Below are positions 60,264 to 64,000 of a DNA stretch of 64,000 nucleotides, piece after piece. The stretch spans positions 23,181,294 to 23,245,293 of the forward strand of contig NC_063155.1 of NCBI RefSeq assembly GCF_020921035.1, in the 5' to 3' direction. Each line of letters starts with the position of its first letter. Within the stretch, counting starts at the first letter, position 1. Both the position numbers and the translations under genes were made by a program. A model generated the notes under the pieces. It searched no databases. It saw only the letters and a program-made list of their open reading frames with translations, and was not told the DNA's origin. Source of the stretch: Rhodamnia argentea. Taxonomy: Eukaryota; Streptophyta; Magnoliopsida; Myrtales; Myrtaceae.

Positions 60264-63200
60264 TCAAATGCATGTGCAGAATAAGCTAGTTTTCGCCTCT
60301 ATGCGATGTTATTTGTGGGTAAATGGTCTTTAGTATGTGATATAATAACTGAATGTTAAACCTCGCCCTCGTCTAACAGCTTAAGCTTTTAGAACAGTTT
60401 GCGATGGTCCCACAAAATTTCTTATGATATCAGAGCGGGAGGTCCCGAGTTCAAATCTTTTCAGATCCCGTTTGCCTTTCTTATTAAATATTGCCACACT
60501 TAGTACTAGGCAAAAAGGCCAAACTAAGTGTGAGGGGAAGTGACAAAAAAGCAAATATTAAATCTCGCCTTCATCTACTAGCTTAAGCTTTTAGAATAGA
60601 TGACAGTGGTCCACAAAAACTCACAATATGGACAGATTGTTTGACTTGTCACCTCAAGGAGCCTTTTTGGCATTCATTTGATGCGAGAGCGCAAACATTG
60701 ATCACATTGTGCCATTATGTGGTAGCATCAATGCTCAGCAAGAATATTAGTGGTTTTTCTGTTTTGACTTTCAAAATTCACTGTGGGTGAAGACTTCAGT
60801 GGACACATTCATCGGTTTGAGCATGGTTAATTTGATAATAATGCATTGACTATGATCTAGCTATTATCCATACTTATTTTGTAATTCTCTTTTTTCCACA
60901 AATGCCCTTCTCTTTTTCTTTAAATTACTTGTGTGTTCTGTGTACTACTGTATTTTTAGGTACAGCATACTTGACAGTTGGTTTTCGTTTTTTGCCTCTT
61001 TCTGCAATTTGACTATTTGTTTTAATGTGTTACAAAAGAAGATAAAGAAATTTGCTGGAGTGTATATGGACTTCGTGCGTCTTGTTTTGTGAGTGATCGT
61101 GCTGGTCTTATTTCTTTGTGATTTGCAATGAGTGAATGCTGGATCTTGAGTTTGCTCATATTGCCATCTTCAGGCTGATCTGAAACTATGTTATGTAGAG
61201 TCTTGTAGCATTGCTTAGTATTTGGTAAACAAATAGGTGTGAGCACAAGAGACTGGTTGCGTGACATGGAAATGGTCTGAAGTGGAAGATTGCCATTTAG
61301 CAGATTAACAATTAACAACAAATAACACGTGGAGTTTATTTGCCATGCATTTGTTTCTTTGAAACTGTGCCACGGAAACGTAGATTTTTCTGGACATAAA
61401 GTTGTAAATTTGTCCATTCTTGTGCAGTGAATGAGAAAAGCAAAACGTTGAACTCTCACTTTCTCTTTTGAGTTGATTGTCCTTTCAAAATTACCTTTCT
61501 CGTTTATCTATGTAGAAAAGAGGAACGTTTCTTCTTTGGACTGTTTATTGCTTCAAAATATATGTCCTTAATTCAGTAGTGTGTCCTTAAAATCTCTATG
61601 CTTGGCAATAGGACCTTTCAGTCCCAATGTCTGGCAATGTCTTTCCTCTTTGCAGCGTCCCGATAGTAAACAGGCCTGGTATTTTTTATTTTTTATTTTT
61701 GTAATGTTTAGGTCCTATTGGCATGCATTTAGTAGGGAATTTTGTACCAATTTGCCAATCATGAGTGTTGTCTACAGTGTTTATTTTGTTTGAAGAGGAT
61801 TGGGGGCAGTATGAATGCCATCTTGACCGTAGATTGTGATGATATGCTCCATCTCTTGTTGTGAAAACCTGAATTACATCTTCACTTGCATCATGTGAAT
61901 TTTAGTCATCAATTCCTGCTTTCCATTTTATCCTTATGACGTGTAACATACAGGAGGCTGCAAATAATGACAATGGCAGGGCTCCGCATTCTTCCTGGAG
62001 AAACTATGATGATTTTAACGAATACTTCTGGTAGTGTTTAGTATCTGTCTTTGTCTCTTTTGTTAGTTTTCGCTTTGATGGTTGGCTAAATGTTATCGCA
62101 CTGTTGGCAGGTCGCTTCGTTGCTTTGAACTGAGCTGGCCATGGCGAAAAAATTCCTCCTTCTTTCAAAAGCCCAAACGAAGGACTAAGGTATAAACCCA
62201 GCCTTTACATTTGTTTTTCTGCTTATGCATGTATCACCTCCCCTTTTATCCTCCTATTTTTCTGCTTATGCATGTTGACCAGTATTTATTTTCTTTCCTT
62301 TTGCTTATTACAGATTCTTCTTCAAACTAGTGGTAATAAGCGCCAGGGGAAAACATCATTTGTGGAGCACCGCACTTTCCTTCATCTGTACCATAGCTTC
62401 CATCGACTCTGGATCTTTCTTGTTATGATGTTTCAGGTTTGCACGAGTCCAATTTGAATAACGCTGTTTTTCCTTGTCTACTTGATGTGCTCTTTTTATT
62501 TTGTTTTTTTTAATTAATGTGCTCTCTTAAATCAGTAAGTTTTACGTATTAGTCTCCACAGCTCATATTGTGAAAAAAAAATGCTAAATCTATTTTGCGT
62601 TAGCATTTTGATTGCTTATATGCCTTTCAATCTGCAAAGTTGATGTTGAAGCATAATTCTACTCCATTTCTGTTCTCGGGTCTGAAATGCGTACGTCTTG
62701 TTTGCATGCTTAATATCATGCTTTATGTTTGTTTAATTGTGTACTGTCTCATCTGTCTAATCTCTCTCCCTCTCCCTCCCTCCCTCCCTCCCTCCCTCTG
62801 TCAAGCACTTATTGCATGTTTCTTTTCTCTTATATTGTGACTCAGCTTCTGTGGCTTTTCAAGGTCGAATGTAACACTATCTCTCTGCTAGAACTATTTT
62901 ATGATATATTTTTGGTCTCCTTTCATTGTGATTTTGATTATTCAAGGCTTCTATGGATTTTCTTGACCTTCTTTTGGAGAAATGCTAGTCTACAGATGTT
63001 TTCTTGCATGGTGCTATAATTATATATTTGCTACTTTTACAGAGTGATGATGAAGACTTCATTTTTTTTATGACTTGATATTTTGTACTCTTGCTTTAGG
63101 GACTCACGATAATTGCCTTCAATGATGGGCGTTTTAACTCCAATACTCTTCTGGAGCTTCTGAGTCTAGGCCCAACATTCGTGGTGATGAAATTTATTGA

Positions 63201-63922
63201 AAGTGTGTTTTCTCTATGAACTACTGACTATTTTTTTCATTCTGAGATGGTTTTCTTTCATAGAACTCCTAACTTTTCAAAGATCTCACCTTTCAATAGA
63301 TGCTGTTACTCTCAATTCTTCATTATTTTGCCTGATCAAGTTGCTTTTCCATGATGAAGGTGTCCTGGATATTGTGATGATGTATGGTGCATATTCAACA
63401 ACGAGGCGTCTTGCAGTCTCTCGAATTTTTCTCCGCTTCCTTTGGTTTACTGTTGCTTCAGTTTTTATATCTTTCCTTTATGTGTATGTATTCTTTTATT
63501 CGTCCTAATTGTCAATTTCCTCTTGACTCGTATTCCGTTTATTAGCATAGTTAACTCCCTCTTTTTGTGGTTGTGAATACACTGCAGGAAGGCTCTCCAG
63601 GCGCAGAATCGAGCGGATTCGTTTGTATATAGGTTGTATGTGATCGTTATTGTCATCTATGCTGGTTTCCAGTTTTTCCTTAGTATGTTAATGCGGATAC
63701 CAGCCTGCCATCATTTGACAAATCAATGTGATCGCTGGCCTTTGATTCGCTTCCTGAACTGGCTGCGTCAGGTTATTTTTTTATTTCCGTGTGTTTCTCT
63801 TGCCAACTAGCGTATTGTTGTATAGTTGACAGTTTGCTCTCTGTTTTGTTTGACTTTTTGTTTTTACAGGAAAGGTATTATGTGGGACGTGGCATGTATG
63901 AGAGGACTAGTGATTTTTTCAA
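50437..63922 (+). CDS. CALS9: Callose synthase 9 (GSL10)-like, 5' part; truncated by window end
   Basis: Seventeen coding exons, all GT-AG with agreeing phases: 50437-50638, 52925-53022, 54697-54860, 56430-56526, 56814-56924, 57013-57138, 58443-58532, 59597-59694, 59796-59913, 60032-60160, 61954-62030, 62111-62189, 62314-62436, 63100-63202, 63360-63483, 63588-63771 and 63870-63922. They give 658 residues of an expected 1,900 or so. It resembles Arabidopsis CalS9/GSL10 more than CalS10: MSRVEHLWERLVRAALRR at the start, PNSEGRGVLQFKTGLMSV, the FKS1 domain 1 segment FLIWGEAANIRFLPECLCYI (about 348-367), EHRTFLHLYHSFHRLWIF, GAYSTTRRLAVSRIFLRF and ERYYVGRGMYERTSDF. Membrane helices begin at about residue 490. 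The enzyme polymerises UDP-glucose into beta-1,3-glucan at the plasma membrane or cell plate; the glucan synthase domain lies beyond the window. Introns up to 2.3 kb hold small repeats. Confidence 0.93.
54355..54410. repeat. SINE-tail-like motif in callose synthase intron
   Basis: CCCAAGCTAGTTGGGGACGG in an ACATCACCTTTATCCCAAGC context resembles a motif (TTATCCCAACTAGTTGGGG) I recall from dispersed plant SINEs such as Au. Only this tail is visible; no Pol III boxes were found. Confidence 0.3.
58991..59070. repeat. Two tandem copies of a 40-bp unit
   Basis: ATCAAAAGCCATCAAATCCA begins at 58991 and again at 59031; the 40-bp units are nearly identical. Located in the intron between exons 7 and 8. 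Confidence 0.9.
60229..60262. repeat. (CT)n microsatellite in an intron
   Basis: About sixteen CT units with one interruption near the end, just after exon 10. Confidence 0.9.
60354..60628 (+). mobile_element. TRIM-like miniature LTR element in an intron
   Basis: Direct terminal repeats of about 70 bp (60354-60424 and 60557-60628) share TTAAA-CTCGCC-TC-TCTA and AGCTTAAGCTTTTAGAA. Right after the first lies TGATATCAGAGC, one change from the tRNA-Met primer-binding word TGGTATCAGAGC. Before the second lies a purine-rich GAGGGGAAGTGACAAAAAAG. The order repeat, primer site, purine tract, repeat is that of a terminal-repeat retrotransposon in miniature. No clear target duplication is seen. Confidence 0.6.
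62761..62800. repeat. CT / CCCT microsatellite in an intron
   Basis: CTCTCCCT followed by about eight CCCT units, between exons 13 and 14 of the callose synthase gene. Confidence 0.9.
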
Positions 63923-64000
63923 GTAATAATCAGACGTCTAATTGGGCAATCCATTTTTTTTCAGCTTTAACTTCATTTGCTCATATCTGTGTTATTTGTT

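Overview
The window is nuclear DNA of a flowering plant. Genes are split by GT-AG introns, intergenic DNA is AT-rich and full of small transposons, and the proteins are plant-specific: a B-GATA-like factor with an EAR motif, a FAD2 oleate desaturase, a QALGGH-type zinc-finger protein and a callose synthase. Protein resemblance points to a eudicot, probably a rosid. A Myrtaceae-like (eucalypt-type) source is only a guess.

Layout. 1-5.6 kb: a segmental duplication of a GATA zinc-finger gene. The more complete copy (minus strand, three coding exons, 5588 to 3348) has a GG in place of AG at the last splice acceptor. The downstream copy at the left edge has a frameshift and a lost zinc-ligand Cys, and carries a small hAT-like insertion that the other copy lacks. 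5.6-11.3 kb: no gene; foldback elements and diverged direct repeats. 11.3-15.8 kb: an 11-exon NOC2-type ribosome-biogenesis gene (minus strand). 15.8-18.8 kb: no gene seen. About 18.85-27.26 kb: a scrambled block of plastid DNA in the nucleus (NUPT). It contains short pieces of ycf4, ndhB, rps12, trnS-GCU, ycf2, ycf1, atpA, rpoC2, psbC, trnA-UGC, atpF (twice), trnH-GUG, rpl16 (two parts), ndhD and psbM in shuffled order and orientation, with internal duplications. 27.7-28.3 kb: a foldback element with tandemly repeated arms. 30.7-34.5 kb: FAD2, with a 5'UTR exon, a leader intron of about 2.4 kb (holding a hAT-type MITE with a perfect 8-bp target duplication) and a single coding exon. 35.0-37.7 kb: a 2.7-kb hAT-like element without transposase. 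38.35-39.18 kb: a solo LTR. 39.3-40.2 kb: an intronless gene for a degenerate single-finger C2H2 protein, with repeated upstream DNA and an inverted copy of its core promoter. 42-49.8 kb: no gene I can defend; repeats only. 49.8-63.9 kb: the 5' third of a callose synthase 9 (GSL10)-like gene, 17 coding exons before the window ends.

The genes do not form a pathway. NOC2 acts in the nucleolus, FAD2 in the endoplasmic reticulum, the callose synthase at the plasma membrane or cell plate, and the GATA and C2H2 proteins are presumed nuclear regulators. The most unusual parts are the shuffled plastid mosaic and the decaying regulator duplications (GATA pair; C2H2 promoter copy).
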